A stretch of DNA of 64,000 nucleotides from Ptychodera flava. Lineage: Eukaryota > Hemichordata > Enteropneusta > Ptychoderidae. The stretch is taken from the NCBI RefSeq assembly GCF_041260155.1, contig NC_091932.1, positions 46,965,629-47,029,628 on the forward strand, in the 5' to 3' direction. Positions 32,574-44,686 of this stretch are shown piece by piece; the stretch's first letter is position 1; the number at the start of each line of letters is the position of its first letter. The notes beneath the pieces are model-generated. The model searched no databases and had not been told where the DNA came from. It worked only from the letters and a program-made list of their open reading frames with translations. The translations under genes were made by a program, and so were the position numbers.

Positions 32574-32709
32574 AGGTTATCGTAAAGTTGCTTGGATAGT
32601 CGTTCCGAGGCGGGCGGCCGCAGGTCGCCGTTTACTTGGAAAAAAAAGAAAACGGCGACCTGCGGCCGCCCGCCTCGGAACGACTATCCAAGCAACTTTA
32701 CGATAACCT
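32574..32709. repeat. Perfect 60-bp inverted repeat with NotI-type core
   Basis: The arm 32,574-32,633 (AGGTTATCGTAAAGTTGC ... CGCCGTTT) is an exact reverse complement of 32,650-32,709 around a 16-bp A-rich loop. Each arm contains GCGGCCGC. It lies 46 bp left of the Harbinger-like element. Confidence 0.95.
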
Positions 32710-32752
32710 GTGGTGACGCAGAATTGTAAAAAAAAGAACAAAATTTGTTTAT

Positions 32753-35326
32753 TTAGGGACGATTCAGAATTTACTTCCAGGGGGAGGGTGGAGGATTTTC
32801 TATTTTCTCGGTGATTTTTTCCATGGCCCCCCTAGTAAATTATAGAAAAAATCTATGGCCCCCCCCTCATCTTTCCTGTTTTCTTTCCATGGCTCCCCCC
32901 CTAATATATACATGCATGCTTATACATTATAGACATATCCAGTCTAACAAGTTGCAGGAACTGTAGTGGACATTTAATCGATGATATAACAAATCATTTC
33001 AGGGTTATGTGACTATAAAAAGAATGATTCGCAGGGACTGCAAGTGGCACACTTTTGGAAAGGGTAGCAATAAACATATCTGGTTGTAAATTTCTGAAGG
33101 AAAGTTAATTACTAAATATGAATACTTTTTTCGTTATGTCTCACTGATACATATGATGCACACAATGACAAGCAAAGATGTCAGTTAGAAATGGTGAACA
33201 GAAAATCAGAGGAGCAGATAATTGGCAAAGTGATATGTATCTTGAAGTTTAATGGTACATCATTTGCAGATATCCAGATATTTCTGGAAAGTGAGATGTA
33301 CATGTACATGCACAAGTTCAGCATACATTTTCATTTGATGATGCTGAATATTTGCAGATTCACGGTGAAAGTTTTAAACATTAGGAATTAAAATTGGTGA
33401 AAGCCAACTTGTTTTTAATTTTCTCTTTTTTTCTAATTTGGTTGTCATAAAACCAAGTAGCTGCCACTGAAAGCAACAATGCTGAGGAATATTTTAGAAC
33501 ATTTCTTGAACAAAACACCTTATCCAAAACATGAATTCACATGTTATTCTGCTCATTCCATTCACAATCCAATGTTCATATTAAAATGCAGACAACCCTG
33601 TGTAAGTCAAAGTTCACATTTTGTCAGCAGTATTTTTCAAAATTGACAGAGCATTCATATTTCAAATTTTTTTAACAAACTTTAATTTAAAATAGTCATG
33701 TTAATTTGCTTTTTTGCCTTTTCTGCCAGCCGCCACTGTGAAATCTTTGATTATACATATCAGAATGAATGGGACACAAAAGTATTAGCATCAATACACA
33801 ATGTGTAAGCCTATCCAGATTTCTCCTAGCCTCATACACACTGAGATCACTTCTTGGACTACAGCAAATTTCTTGTGTACACAATATTTCAACAATCCGA
33901 CACCATAGCATTGGTGCAGTGCCACATGATCTTCTGGATGCATATACAGGATTATTGGAAAATCAACCCTTTTGTAAATTTTTCACCATATATTTTTGAC
34001 AGTAATACATAATATTTTTATTTTCAACATTAAAAAACTATTCGCTGAAAAGCACCTTGAAGATGAGACGGCCATAAATTTATTTTCAAAAACATTTATA
34101 GTAGATATAAGCACTATAAAAAGTTATGTAGAACATTTAAACAATTTAGAAAGGGTAAAATTGATGAGAATGAAACAGAGAAAAAAGGAGCAGAAAAGAA
34201 GAGTAGCAGTAGCAGTAGTTTACTCAAAGGATGAAGTGGGTGTATATTTGGGGTAAAAAACCTCAATTTTGTATTAATGATAAAAATTAATTTAAGTCGA
34301 AAACTTGACAGTATTTTCTGAAATGTAATATTTCACTTGAAAGGATAGTATTCATGTAGAAAAAAACAACCATTTTATTTGGCATTATCCATCTTCATTT
34401 TAAAATTGTAGGGGTTTAAAGTCTGACACTCTAATAATTGATTAAAATCGTGATCAGCAAAATTAAAATGCCTCTTATTCAAAATGCCTCTTATTAAAAA
34501 TGTAAGAGCTTTATTGCCAAACAAAATCAATTGATAGTTGTTGTGTTATATAGCATTTAAAAAACATCATGCGAAATTTCAGAAAATTTGACCCAGCCGG
34601 AGTGGAGTTAAATTCTTTGGAAATTTTGAAATTGGGAGGCAAAAGAAGCCAAGAAATTGGGTGATTTGCATACATTTGCATAAATTAACACTTCTTTATC
34701 ATGCACTGAACTTTCAACTGCTTTACAAGCTACAAGGTAAACCCAACCTTAAAAAGACATTTTGCTGTAATTTTTAGCATTTGTTCAATGTTCATCTCTG
34801 TGTATGAGCATTTGTTTGTTATTCTATCACTACATAGAACACCCAATGCTGTATTTAGCAACATACCAGTGTGAACATAAATGACCATTGTTATTGTTGA
34901 TAAATGAATTCTAGTCTGGACTTGATCTAAGATCTCTTTTCAACAAAAACAACCCGGACTGTTCACTGTATGGTTTGTATTGACATGCTAAATACTGGAC
35001 ATTTCATAACGCTTCAGGGAGGAGAACAAGATACTGCAGTAGATGCATAAAACAAAACCACTGTGAATATTACCGAATTTGGCGGCTAAAGGAGTTTAAC
35101 TAAACACGTTGAGTTTATCTGTCACCCAGGTAGCGTCTATGGTTCTCTTTTGTAGAGATCAGAAATTCTGGGCAAATATTGAATTGATGTTTTTTTCCTT
35201 GGCCCCCCCCCCTAAAAGATTGTGGTATTTTTGTCTGCCCCCCCCCCCCTAAATTTTCTTGGGAAAAATGGGTGGCCCCCCTGAAAATCCTCCACCCCCC
35301 GGAAGTAAATTCTGAATCGTCCCTTA
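32753..35326. mobile_element. Harbinger-like element, GGGACGATTCAGAATTTACT termini, TTA duplication
   Basis: The left terminus GGGACGATTCAGAATTTACT (32,756) continues with TTCCAGGGGG and GTGGAGGATTTTC. The right terminus repeats this inverted, ending 35,323. Both sides have TTA (32,753-32,755 and 35,324-35,326). A 3-bp TWA duplication with GGG termini is typical of PIF/Harbinger. Two short frames at 33,769-33,999 and 33,996-34,256 (the second ending in a basic RMKQRKKEQKRR helix) have no recognisable homologue. An interspersed repeat is embedded at 34,277-34,750. No transposase seen. Confidence 0.8.
34277..34750. repeat. Interspersed repeat A, copy 2 (uninterrupted)
   Basis: It matches 17,683-17,992 joined to 26,324-26,460. 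The shared landmarks in order are GTAATATTTCACTTGAAAG, AAAATGCCTCTTATTCAAAA, GCTTTATTGCCAAACAAAAT, AGTGGAGTTAAATTC, GGTGATTTGCATACATTTGC and AACACTTCTTTATC. Its TTAA at 34,608-34,611 is the empty counterpart of the 17,993-26,323 insertion. Confidence 0.88.
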
Positions 35327-37467
35327 GGGTAATTGTGATTGAATTCCTCCTTTTTTTCAATTCCGCTCAATTCCATTCAAAAACAAAAAGGCAAATCCCC
35401 CTGCCTATATTATGATAAATATTTTTCACCCCTCCCCCCTCCCAAAAAAAAAACAAAAAGCAAAAAACAAACTACCATAGGGCCTATAGCCAATTAAGCT
35501 CTATATGTAAACAGTTGTGTTTTGCCATATGGACTCCTTAATCTTCTGAACCCAGGTCGGATGAAAAAATCCGCATCATGGCGTATTTAGTTCAATGCAT
35601 TTAATAGAATAACACCAGTCCAACAATATGATATTTATAATTATGAGTCCGATCCTAACACGGGGATCCTAAGCTTATAGCGTTGAATGTTTTCCTCGAG
35701 ATCTCTTCTCGTTTTCTATTCGGTTTCTTTATTGTCAAGCGTAAATAAAAGACTCTGCACGCATATCTTTCGATCTTGAAGTATCTCTTCTGGTAGAATG
35801 TGCATCTCCATGGAGCTGTTTCGGGAAATTTCGAGTGGTATAAAATACGACCAAGCTGCCATCTTAAATTTTCTAAGGAAACTAAAAACAGTTTTCTTTT
35901 GCAGCTGTGTACGTACTATGTCACTAGAGTCGAACGTTGGCATTTAGCCTGCTTTCAAGGTGCCTGTTATTAACATTTCCGAAAAAAAAAATGCGAGCGC
36001 TATGTGACATTGGTGTTCATATATGATTTTGGTAAGGTTTGCGTATTTGTGAACCATTAATTCATTTTCGCGATACCATGGTTTTATTTACCGTGTCTAA
36101 AACCGGGGTTGAATATATGCATGGTCACCCATTCATTATCTTTCAACATGTCAAACATTATAAATTGTATCTCGCATTGAACAAACTTCATGAAATAATG
36201 GCATACTTTGTCCCTTTACTACTTCGCCGTGGGAACAAGTAGGAGAAAAGTTCAACTCGCAATCTTAATACTATAGCCAAATTATATGAGACTAGAGCAC
36301 AGTGTTTTAAAATCTTCATCAAAACATAGAACCGCATTAGGCCGTATACCTGTAGTTTTGCACATATCATGAATAGACCCTTCACTAACAAGTTTACTCA
36401 TATGGCATTCCACTGAATAGGTCGATTGAAAAGTAGGCTAAATTGGAATTTGAAATTTATAAAACACACAGAAGTATGAAACATTACATAAAAAGCTGTA
36501 TTCTCCCTAAATCAATATACGGTTATAAATTTACAAATAGCATCACCAGCCCAACTTCTTGTCACTTTGCTAGAAGAGTCTCGTTGGTCGACAACAGACA
36601 TAAATCAGTAAATGAGAAATGGACGATAGAGGATCAAAAGGTTTAAATCGCCTTTATTGTATGTAAACCAGTCGTCATGTTTATGTTTATCCTATGATGC
36701 TATTGATAATTTTTACGCAGAGTCAAAACAGCCATGGAGACTGTTGACAAGTCGAATACTGGGTATTTTGATATGGAGAGTATACAGGAAAGTGTATTTC
36801 ACAAACGGTACAAAATATAATGGAAAATATATATACCAAAAACTACAGTTAATGGAGCGTTGAACTTGAAGTAGGACGATGCCCAGATAATGTAATGTCG
36901 GACAACAGAGCATAAAAAGGTTACATATGATGGCAATTTAGAAAAGATATGATTGTAATATTAATCCCCAATAGCTGCGAATTATATGAATTTTTTATGA
37001 TTTTATTTTCAAACCAACATCGATTCGTGTAAACGTAACTGACTGAAAGGCATGTATTGACTTATCACTGCTGCCTGCCTGATTTGGAACACGAGTTTAA
37101 CAAGTTAAATAAATAAACTGGTGCCGCAACCGTAAAATGGCACACCATAGAAAAGTACAAAAATGAAGTATATTTCATGCACATACACATCAAAGAAACA
37201 AACATGATGCCATTTAGTTGAATGCACCCACACGATGGCCGACAGTATGTTGTCGTAATCTTTATTTTCTCTGTCACATGATTTGTTTATGAAAATGGCG
37301 GGAAGTCTAAAATGATGGTAAAACGTTTGAATTTACATGACACTTTCGATACTTATTACAGTGTTATACATCTTTTCAGCCTTTAATGGGTCTTATTCAA
37401 AGAAAAGTCTTGGAAAACTCAGGATATTTTGAGATCGGTTTATTACACATTCGCAGCTGTTGGGGCT
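35327..37467. other. Intergenic, no gene recognised
   Basis: It contains C- and A-rich low-complexity patches near 35.4 kb and otherwise AT-rich DNA. A 75-codon open frame on the minus strand at 35,716-35,943 contains KMAAW, which looks like a translation-start context by chance. No homologue was recognised. Confidence 0.4.
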
Positions 37468-37731
37468 TTAGGGATGGACCATTAGATCTTGGGAGGGGTG
37501 ATCAAAAACAGAAAAAAAATCGAACCAAAAAATTAAGGAAAAAATCTTCAGACTTGCTTGAAAAATAAAAAAAATCAGAATGCAAGAAAATAATAAATCT
37601 GACAGTTTACTTAGAAAAAACTTAACACACGACTCACTGGAAAAAAAATCAAAAATTTACAATTGTAAAAAAATATTCACAATCTGATTGTGACCACCCC
37701 CACCTGCCAAGATCTCACGGTCCATCCCTTA
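37468..37731. mobile_element. 258-bp Harbinger-type MITE
   Basis: TTA|GGGATGGACCATTAGATCTTGG at 37,468 is mirrored by AAGATCTCACGGTCCATCCC|TTA at the right end. TTA flanks and GGG termini parallel the 32,753-35,326 element, though the internal sequence differs and is A-rich and non-coding. Confidence 0.88.
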
Positions 37732-38849
37732 TAATTAGTTCTGGGAAAACCTGGACGCCGATAGGTTTTGTAGCTCGCTCGTTACTTTTTAAGTTATCAA
37801 TTCTTGAGCAAATGTACGACTTCCGAAAAGTTTAGTATTCTGAAAGTTTAAACGGAAGGTTTACAATTTCAATAGTCTAATGAACTTCTACTGATCTGTA
37901 ATCGATAGTTTAATGACATTTTGAATAGTGATTTGGTATAGCAGCACTACTCAGCCGAGAGATCGCTCCAAATTACCCAGAATATTTGAGACAGCCTGGT
38001 ATATAATTTGCCTGGAATTTCCGTCTCTCGATTCACTTTATAAATCCAGTTTCTTTAGAAAGTCGCACGTCAAGATCGATTGTTAGGCATAAATACCATG
38101 ATGTACATACATTCTTTGAGTTGCTTTTGTCTGGTAGCCAATATTGGACACTTGAATAGGACAAAAATCGACAAAAAATACTTTTGTCTAACAGTTGTTC
38201 GCTCAAACCTGAAGTGTCTTCCGTTGTTGTTGTTTTTTGTGCATCACTGTATGTCATGCAAATTTCATATTCAGCGTTTAAGTACATACAAAGTACATCT
38301 AGAAAAGTCGTACCATGAACACAACTTTCCGCCAAATTTACTCAAAAGGCACAAAGAGGACATGAAAATGTGTCTTGATTGTGTTATTTGTACAGAGAAC
38401 TACACAGCTATGATTATGCTTAGGTTCCATAAAGTCGAACCCAGTATTAGCCGTCATCCCTGTATTATTTCACATGGGGAAATAAATTTTTATGATCTTG
38501 GGAAAACTAAGAAAGTGAAATTATATTTACTACAATAGCTTTCAAATGAACCCCCATAAGTGGTAGATCTGAAAAGACTTTTTAAGAAATTTGTCCGAAT
38601 ACACGTCTCCAAGGGGCATTCTACCCCAAACTGCGCAATGTCATTAACTACTGTTACACCTTTGGACCAAAAAAAATTATGCTGTTCCGATAACCCGACC
38701 TTCCCTAAACTTTTTAGAGCTACGTAAACACTGAAGGCAGAAAAGAAAGAAAAAACCTGTAAAATCACGCGTTCGTTACCTGGCATTTGATTTTTGCTTG
38801 AACGTGGATGTCTTTTTTGTTTTTATGATACATTTTTCTGGAAATGCAG
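37732..38849. other. Intergenic, no gene recognised
   Basis: A 152-codon plus-strand frame (38,080-38,538) has no homologue I recognise and no codon-like bias, so it is not called. The segment 38,530-38,640 is an inverted relative of about 31,060-31,150 (CTACCACTTMTRGGG ... GGTAGAATGYSCCTTGG), so it is repeat-derived. Confidence 0.45.
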
Positions 38850-38968
38850 TGGCCAGTCAGGGCTCGAAATTAGCAGTAGTCCCGCTTCCACAGACTACCA
38901 ACTTTTCCCTGGGGCAACCAAAACCCATGAAATGGTAGCCCACACGGACCACAGGGAATGGAGTAATC

Positions 38969-39006
<38 letters not shown>

Positions 39007-40203
39007 GATGGTGATGATGATGATGACGATAATAAAAAATATTAAAAAACAATGTGTCATTCCTTGCTGTTGTTTGTCGATGTTGTAGATAATTGTAAAA
39101 GAAAACTGTAATCGTGACCAAAAAACGACGCCCTACGTCACTCCCGTCCTATTATACAACCAAGGGTGGAATCGAGATGCCCCTGATCAAGGCTCATCAG
39201 CCACCTTCAAGGCCCAGAAAAAACACCCCATTCACGAGCGATCGATTGAAATGTGCTATCATAGGCACTGAAATTTATCTCACTGACCTAATTTGGGCTT
39301 CACTTGAACTACCGACCTGCAAACGAGTGGAAAAACGGCGATTTCCAAGTCGTACCCGGTCAAAATCGATCACATTTGAACTTCCCGGTCGATGGTCATC
39401 ATTGGGCATTTAAATTGACCAATTGGGGGCCCTGTAAAGGCTGCTTCGGCCAGCCGATTGTTTATGTTTCAATGCTCCCTGCTCGTACGCGTACGTGTAA
39501 CGTTCAAAAGTACGCGAAAAAGAAGAAAAACCTTCATAGTCATGCAGATAAACGGATACTTACCAACTCTTTGTCAGGAAATCTGCCATTTTACGTCAGG
39601 ATATACTGTCGATAGTTAGAGCGTACACTTCCGGGTATTTGAATTTCCCCCGTTACAAGGATACAAGCGTAGTCAACATCCGGGCTCGTACTTGAGCGAG
39701 TGTACATTGTCGTTGTGAATGAGTATTCCAGGTGATAGTTTACAGTAAATGACGGGTTGATTTGTCATTGGTATCCATATAAGTATTATTCTACAAGAAT
39801 GGAAATTGAATGAAGTTGAGACGGCGAAGTTTAAACTGTAGTGAAATTTTGCGTTGGGACAAGCCTCCTCATGTATTAGAAATGAGAGCTGGCCGAAGCA
39901 GCCTTTACAGGGCCCCCAATTGGTCAATTTAAATGCCCAGTGATGACCGACCCATCACCATCGACCGGGAAGTTCAAATGTGATCGATTTTGACCGGGTA
40001 CGACTTGGAAATCGCCGTTTTTCCACTCGTTTGCAGGTCGGTAGTTCAAGTGAAGCCAAATTAGGTCAGTGAGATAAATTTCAGTGCCTATGATAGCACA
40101 TTTCAATCGATCGCTCGTGAATGGGGTGTTTTTTTCTGGGCCTTGAAGGTGGCTGATGAGCCTTGATCAGGGGCATCTCGATTCCACCCTTGGTTGTATA
40201 ATA

Positions 40204-43200
40204 ATCGCAATCATACCAATCCATAATCCAATAACACTAGGTCATAATTTGTAAGACAATAGTTGTAAACATAGACACAAAACAGCACAGAACAGACAGT
40301 AAATAGACGGTACAAACAAAGTCAAATTCATGAAAGAAAGATATATGGACCTCTGGCCAAAAGACCAAGAAGTGATGTCAGGTGTTTCGAAAATAGTAAG
40401 CGCATCCTGCCCAACATGTGGCACCCACCATATATCAATCTGTAAGTCAGATAGGTAGTGGTCACTAACTAAGGCCCAATGTCACCGATGCCATCAGTGA
40501 TCATTTGTCGAAGAGAGATATTGTATTTATCTACCAGCTTGCGATACCTGCCAAAAAAGCGTTTGAATGTAGAGACAAGTCTTGCTCTGGTTTAACCTTG
40601 ATTTAACAGTTTGAAAGAGAGATGGCCATGTCTCTCTACAAAATCACCATATGAACTGCATGCTCTTGCATATCGTATAAGCTGGGAAATGTATACCCCA
40701 TAAGCAGGTGAGAGTGGAATATTACTGATGAGGTGTGGAAAATTAATTATACTAAAGTTGAAATCATCTCTCTTGTCATATAGCCTAGTAGAAAGGTGAC
40801 CATTGGAGTCAAATTCAAGTAAAATGTCCAGATATGAAGCAGAAGAGGCCGTTTCTGTAGTTTCTTTAATCTCCAATTCTGGAGGATAAATCATAGCGAG
40901 ATATTTACTGAATTCAGAGTTATTCAATGAAATAACATCGTCTATGTATCTAAATGTTAGGTTGAAAGTACGAGCTACAGAGACCTTTTTCTGCTTGATA
41001 AGGTTCTGGATAAATTCTGCCTCGTATGAGAACAGAAATAAGTCGGCAAGTAAGGGAGCACAGTTAGTGCCCATGGGAATTCCTATACACTGTTGGAAAA
41101 TGTGTCCTCCAAATTCAACAAATATGTTGTCAATGAGGAAATCAAGCATACTGATAATGTCTTTCTCGGTATAAAACACTTTAGCATTAGTTGTATTTTT
41201 AACAAAATATGTAGAATTATACCCTAATACCACATATTTGTAACGGCGTGAACCGTTTTTGTAGAAAAATGCTTGGTTGATGATGTTTTTCAAGCGTTCT
41301 TTCAATTTATCATGTGGTATTGTGGTATACAATGTGGAAAATCGAAAGTTTTAATAGATGTTATTTTTGAAACAGATCTTGATTTCAAATTTTCCAAGAG
41401 TTCCTTCGAATTTTTTAATATCCACATTTGATTTATACCACTCCGAGAAAAGACAACATCACAGTATGATTGAAGTCCCCGTTTAACAGTACAAAGAACA
41501 GAAGTCAGTATCTTCGATAACTCTGTTGTTGAACATTTTGAAGATCCTGCGATAAACCTAGCTTTGTAAGGTGTTTTGTGGAGCTTTGGAATCCAGTATA
41601 AGCTAGGCAACTTATTATGGTCATCCTTTGTTGTACATAATATTAAAATTATCCATGAATGACTTATGGTTTGCCAAAATTTCAGATTTGTTGAACATTG
41701 ATTGTCTGTAAGTGGAGTTGGTTGAGATCTTAGTTACACCAAGTTCGTCTATAAGACATTCAAAATAATACTTCTTACAGACAAATACAATGTTATTGGC
41801 AGCTTTATCAGCAGGGACGACAACATATTTGTCATGGATATCATTCAAACACTTAACAGCATCAGGATCTTTAAATACAGAATAGGGTCTTCTGCAAACA
41901 TGTGATCTTAGTCGACCAATACGGCCACGCACTATTTTCCTCACAGATTTGACCCATTCTGACAGTGTGTCCAACTCTACATCCTCCCTTTTAGCCCATT
42001 TCCTGGCATAATCTTCAACTGAGTCCATAATGATCTTAAAATTATGGTTCCAGTTGATCCTGCGAGGTTCTCTGAACTTGGGTCCACAAGATAATATCTT
42101 ACGAGGTGGTGATGTTCAACCAAGTTCAGATCACCAGTGATGACATGGCCAACTGGAGTATATTTGAAGGGAGATGTAGAGCAGTCACAGGATGCTGGTG
42201 TTTGAAGGAATTCATCAATTTTTAAGTGCCGCAATGCCTTATTGTAATTGAATATTTTATTGGAGATTGTCTTGGTGTATTGATATGACAGAATAGGTAC
42301 AGACTGGTTCTTAAAGTATACAGGTATAGTTGATGTAACCTTTTTGTTGTGTAGTATATTGCTGATATTAATGGCATCAATTCCTTTGTTAGTAAATGGA
42401 AGATGTATGAAATGACGATGATCATCAGTCATAGGTTCAGCACGAACAGGCTTGTATAGTCTGTATAGTGCAATGTCAGCAATAATACTAACCAGTCTGT
42501 ACGGTTGTTTGTTCGGATCTGTCAAAGACAATCCCAATGCATAGACATGCAACCTTCTCAAGTCCTTGATGGAAAGAGCAAATAATGAAGTACGAATGTG
42601 ATGGAGACCTAAAGGCTTCTGCAATAAAAGAAGCAGTTCATGAAATTTGTCATGGCAATTGGATGTAGCTGATGTATCCAATTTAGGCCGATGGTAACGC
42701 CTATGTCCATGACTACGTCTTCTACGGACAGAAGACTCAAATAGGCCCATCACATTCACTTCTGAACAACCAGGACTTGAGAGATTGCCTATATCTTTGA
42801 TGTTGTCATTACAACCATAAGGCATTGCGGTACCTAACTGTCTAATCCAGTGGTATTCTCTCTGTCTACGGAATGGTGAACTAAGTGTGGGGCTGTTGGT
42901 TGGATGGTATATTTTTTCAAGAATACGGACACGCATAGACAAAGTGGAGTGATCGTCCTGGTTAAAATGCTTATAAAGTTGCACATCCAAAGATCGATTC
43001 ACTCCACTGCGATGTCCGTTCATTCTAGATCGTAAGCTGTTTCCTGTTTCACCAACATAAATGAGCCCGCACAATGAACACTCAATTCCATAGATTACGT
43101 TTTTTGTTGTGCAATTCAGAGGTTCCAGACATTTGGTAGAATAGGTCTTACCTGTCAAACTACTACTTAACTGTTCTGTAGTGATGAGCATACAACAGGT

Positions 43201-43394
43201 TTTGCAGTTTTTAATACCACACTTTGTGATAGAACCTGTATAATCACAAGCTGGAGATGACTTTAAACAGTCCGTCAGTAGCAATTTGCATGATTTAATT
43301 GTCTGGTAGCTTTCTCCATTTCTGTGATAAAAATTGCCCTCTGATTGCACGTATGATGTCTTAGTAACATCCCGAAGGATAATCCGAGGGACAC
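40204..43394 (-). mobile_element. Naiad-type Penelope-like retroelement
   Basis: Reading right to left, a GIY-YIG endonuclease precedes a linker with a CxC motif and then the reverse transcriptase. That is the permuted order described for the Naiad/Chlamys clade of Penelope-like elements; canonical Penelope elements have the endonuclease last. A 3' untranslated tail of about 260 bp (40,204-40,468) follows the stop. The element sits in the right arm of the foldback element and is the youngest layer of this nest. Its coding frame is broken in about three places but otherwise well preserved, suggesting a fairly recent copy. Confidence 0.9.
40469..43380 (-). pseudogene. Naiad polyprotein remnant: GIY-YIG endonuclease, CxC linker, reverse transcriptase
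   Basis: Parts in order are as follows. A Cys-rich N-terminus. A GIY-YIG domain at about 43,000-43,100 (IYGIECSLCGLIYVGETGNS, with R and H in RSRMNGHRSG), where CSLC and a downstream KHF...DDH give the CCHH pattern known for these endonucleases. A linker with CDC and GHVITGDLN at about 42,130-42,200. Reverse transcriptase finger and palm motifs: WIPKLHKTPYKARFI, GIPMGTNCAPLLADLF and the catalytic RYIDD. A thumb-like end, LVSTFKRFFGRYRKLVDKYN. Several fragments, not an intact gene. In life the family product nicks target DNA and copies its RNA there. Confidence 0.9.
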
Positions 43395-44434
43395 ACGGGA
43401 GTGACGTTGGGCGACCTACGTCGTTTTTTGGTCACGATTACAGTTTTCTTTTACAATTATCAACAACATCGACAAACAACAGCAAGGAATGACACATTGT
43501 TTTTTAATATTTTTATTATCGTCATCATCATCATCACCATCAACAACAACAACAACAACAACAACAACAAGATTACTCCATTCCCTGTGCACGGACTACC
43601 AAAGCCTGAGACATGAAATTACTTAGTGGGCGACATGATATCGTTGTGAGATGACCGACGCTCATACAGTCAACCCAGTTTGACACAGATAGACCAAACT
43701 GTGATTTTGTTATACAAATTAAAATGCGACAGTGCAGTCAAATTTGTCGCTACAAACTTTCAAAAAAATATCATTATCTGAACTGATGTACTTGGATGAC
43801 AGGCTCGGGAAATGATGGTCAATGAAAATTCATTTCCATAGTTATTTAATCACAATGTATCAACTACAATTAAACACAAAATTATTCAAACTGCAAAGAA
43901 AAAGCTGTCGGCCATCCATAAATTACGCTTTCCGAAGTCTACGAGATCATCTCATGGTAGTGTACTATCGTGGAGAAATATAGCCATAATTGCCACGAAA
44001 GTATAAGGAACATGACTGTACCAAGTTGTTATCCTGAAATTTATAGCCAATATAATATAGCCATGTTATGTTTACACGTGCTGAGTGAAAATTCGTTGTC
44101 ATGGCGAACATCAAAATCTGCATATAAGCTCTGCGTATGTGTGAATTGGTCGTCAAACTTTGAGGCGTCATCATTGTCCACTATATATGCGATATCGTTC
44201 TCCTAAGGTATATATGATCTTCAGGTATCGATGTCAAATGACTAGAAAATTCACTTCCCGGTTAGAATCATGCAAAATAAATCTTTCATCGTCTAGATGT
44301 AAATAAAATATCCTTTGCAAAAAAAAATATTCATTTATGCATGGGCTACCAGACCTTATCACTGGGCTACCAACTTCAAAAATGGTAGCCAATGGGACTA
44401 CCAGGGAAAAGGTTAATTTCGAGCCGTGGCCAGT

Positions 44435-44594
44435 GTTTGACCGCCCTGAACTCCTGAAAAACGCATATTTAAAAATAAAAATATTTTGAAAAAAAAAAAT
44501 TCCTGCCGACCTACCTACCCTATTTTTGAAAACCATGTTATCGGAACAGCGCAATTTATTTATTTATTTTGGCCTAATTATGTTGCACATTTCA
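44435..44594. other. Short spacer right of the hAT MITE B nest
   Basis: AT-rich, A8 tract near 44,490; nothing supported. Confidence 0.4.
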
Positions 44595-44686
44595 TAGACT
44601 GGAAGATCCGTCGCTCATGGGCGCTCTCTACGCTCCCCGGTAAGAGCGTAGTAGTAGCGTCCTCGAGCGACGGATCTTTCAGTCCA
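44595..44686. repeat. 92-bp mini-palindrome, copy 2
   Basis: TAGACTGGAAGATCCGTCGC ... GCGACGGATCTTTCAGTCCA, with the inner GGGCGCTCTCTACGCTC mirrored by GAGCGTAGTAGTAGCGTCC. Same family as 8,702 and 52,704. Confidence 0.88.

Larger units (their letters stand above)
38950..43589. mobile_element. Foldback element, ~500-bp inverted arms, 7-bp duplication, interrupted by Naiad
   Basis: The left arm 38,950-39,453 begins CACAGGGAATGGAGTAATC, then a (GTT)n tract, GGTGATGATGATGATGACG, CGTGACCAAAAAACGACG and a CpG-rich 300-bp block. Its mirror is 39,889-40,203 plus 43,395-43,589, ending CCATTCCCTGTG. The two mirror parts are separated by the Naiad element. The spacer between the arms is about 435 bp. 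The flanking duplication CACGGAC (38,943-38,949 and 43,590-43,596) is exact. No transposase is present. The superfamily is unsettled: a 7-bp duplication with CA termini would suit P-like or Dada-like elements. Confidence 0.85.
38858..44426. mobile_element. hAT MITE B, second copy, interrupted by a 4.6-kb insertion
   Basis: 38,858-38,949 (CAGGGCTCGAAATTAGCAG ... CCCACACGGAC) and 43,590-44,426 (CACGGACTACCAAAG ... TTAATTTCGAGCC) together match the complete copy at 28,698-29,564. The flanking 8-bp duplication TGGCCAGT is exact (38,850-38,857 and 44,427-44,434), and the right terminus is slightly shortened. This insertion predates the elements inside it. Confidence 0.9.

Noticed and set aside
38080-38538. 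152-codon plus-strand gene
   Set aside because: No homologue, no splice or codon evidence, and part of it overlaps repeat-derived sequence near 38.53 kb.
38857-39121. Poly-Asn/poly-Gln/poly-Val open frames
   Set aside because: Translations of the (GTT)n tract in the foldback arm; the same tract gives the frames at 43.4-43.6 kb.
39304-39615. Coding-looking frame with NYRPANEWKNGDFQVV
   Set aside because: It lies in the foldback arm and its mirror copy gives the same peptide. No homologue recognised, and it reads through into the unrelated spacer.
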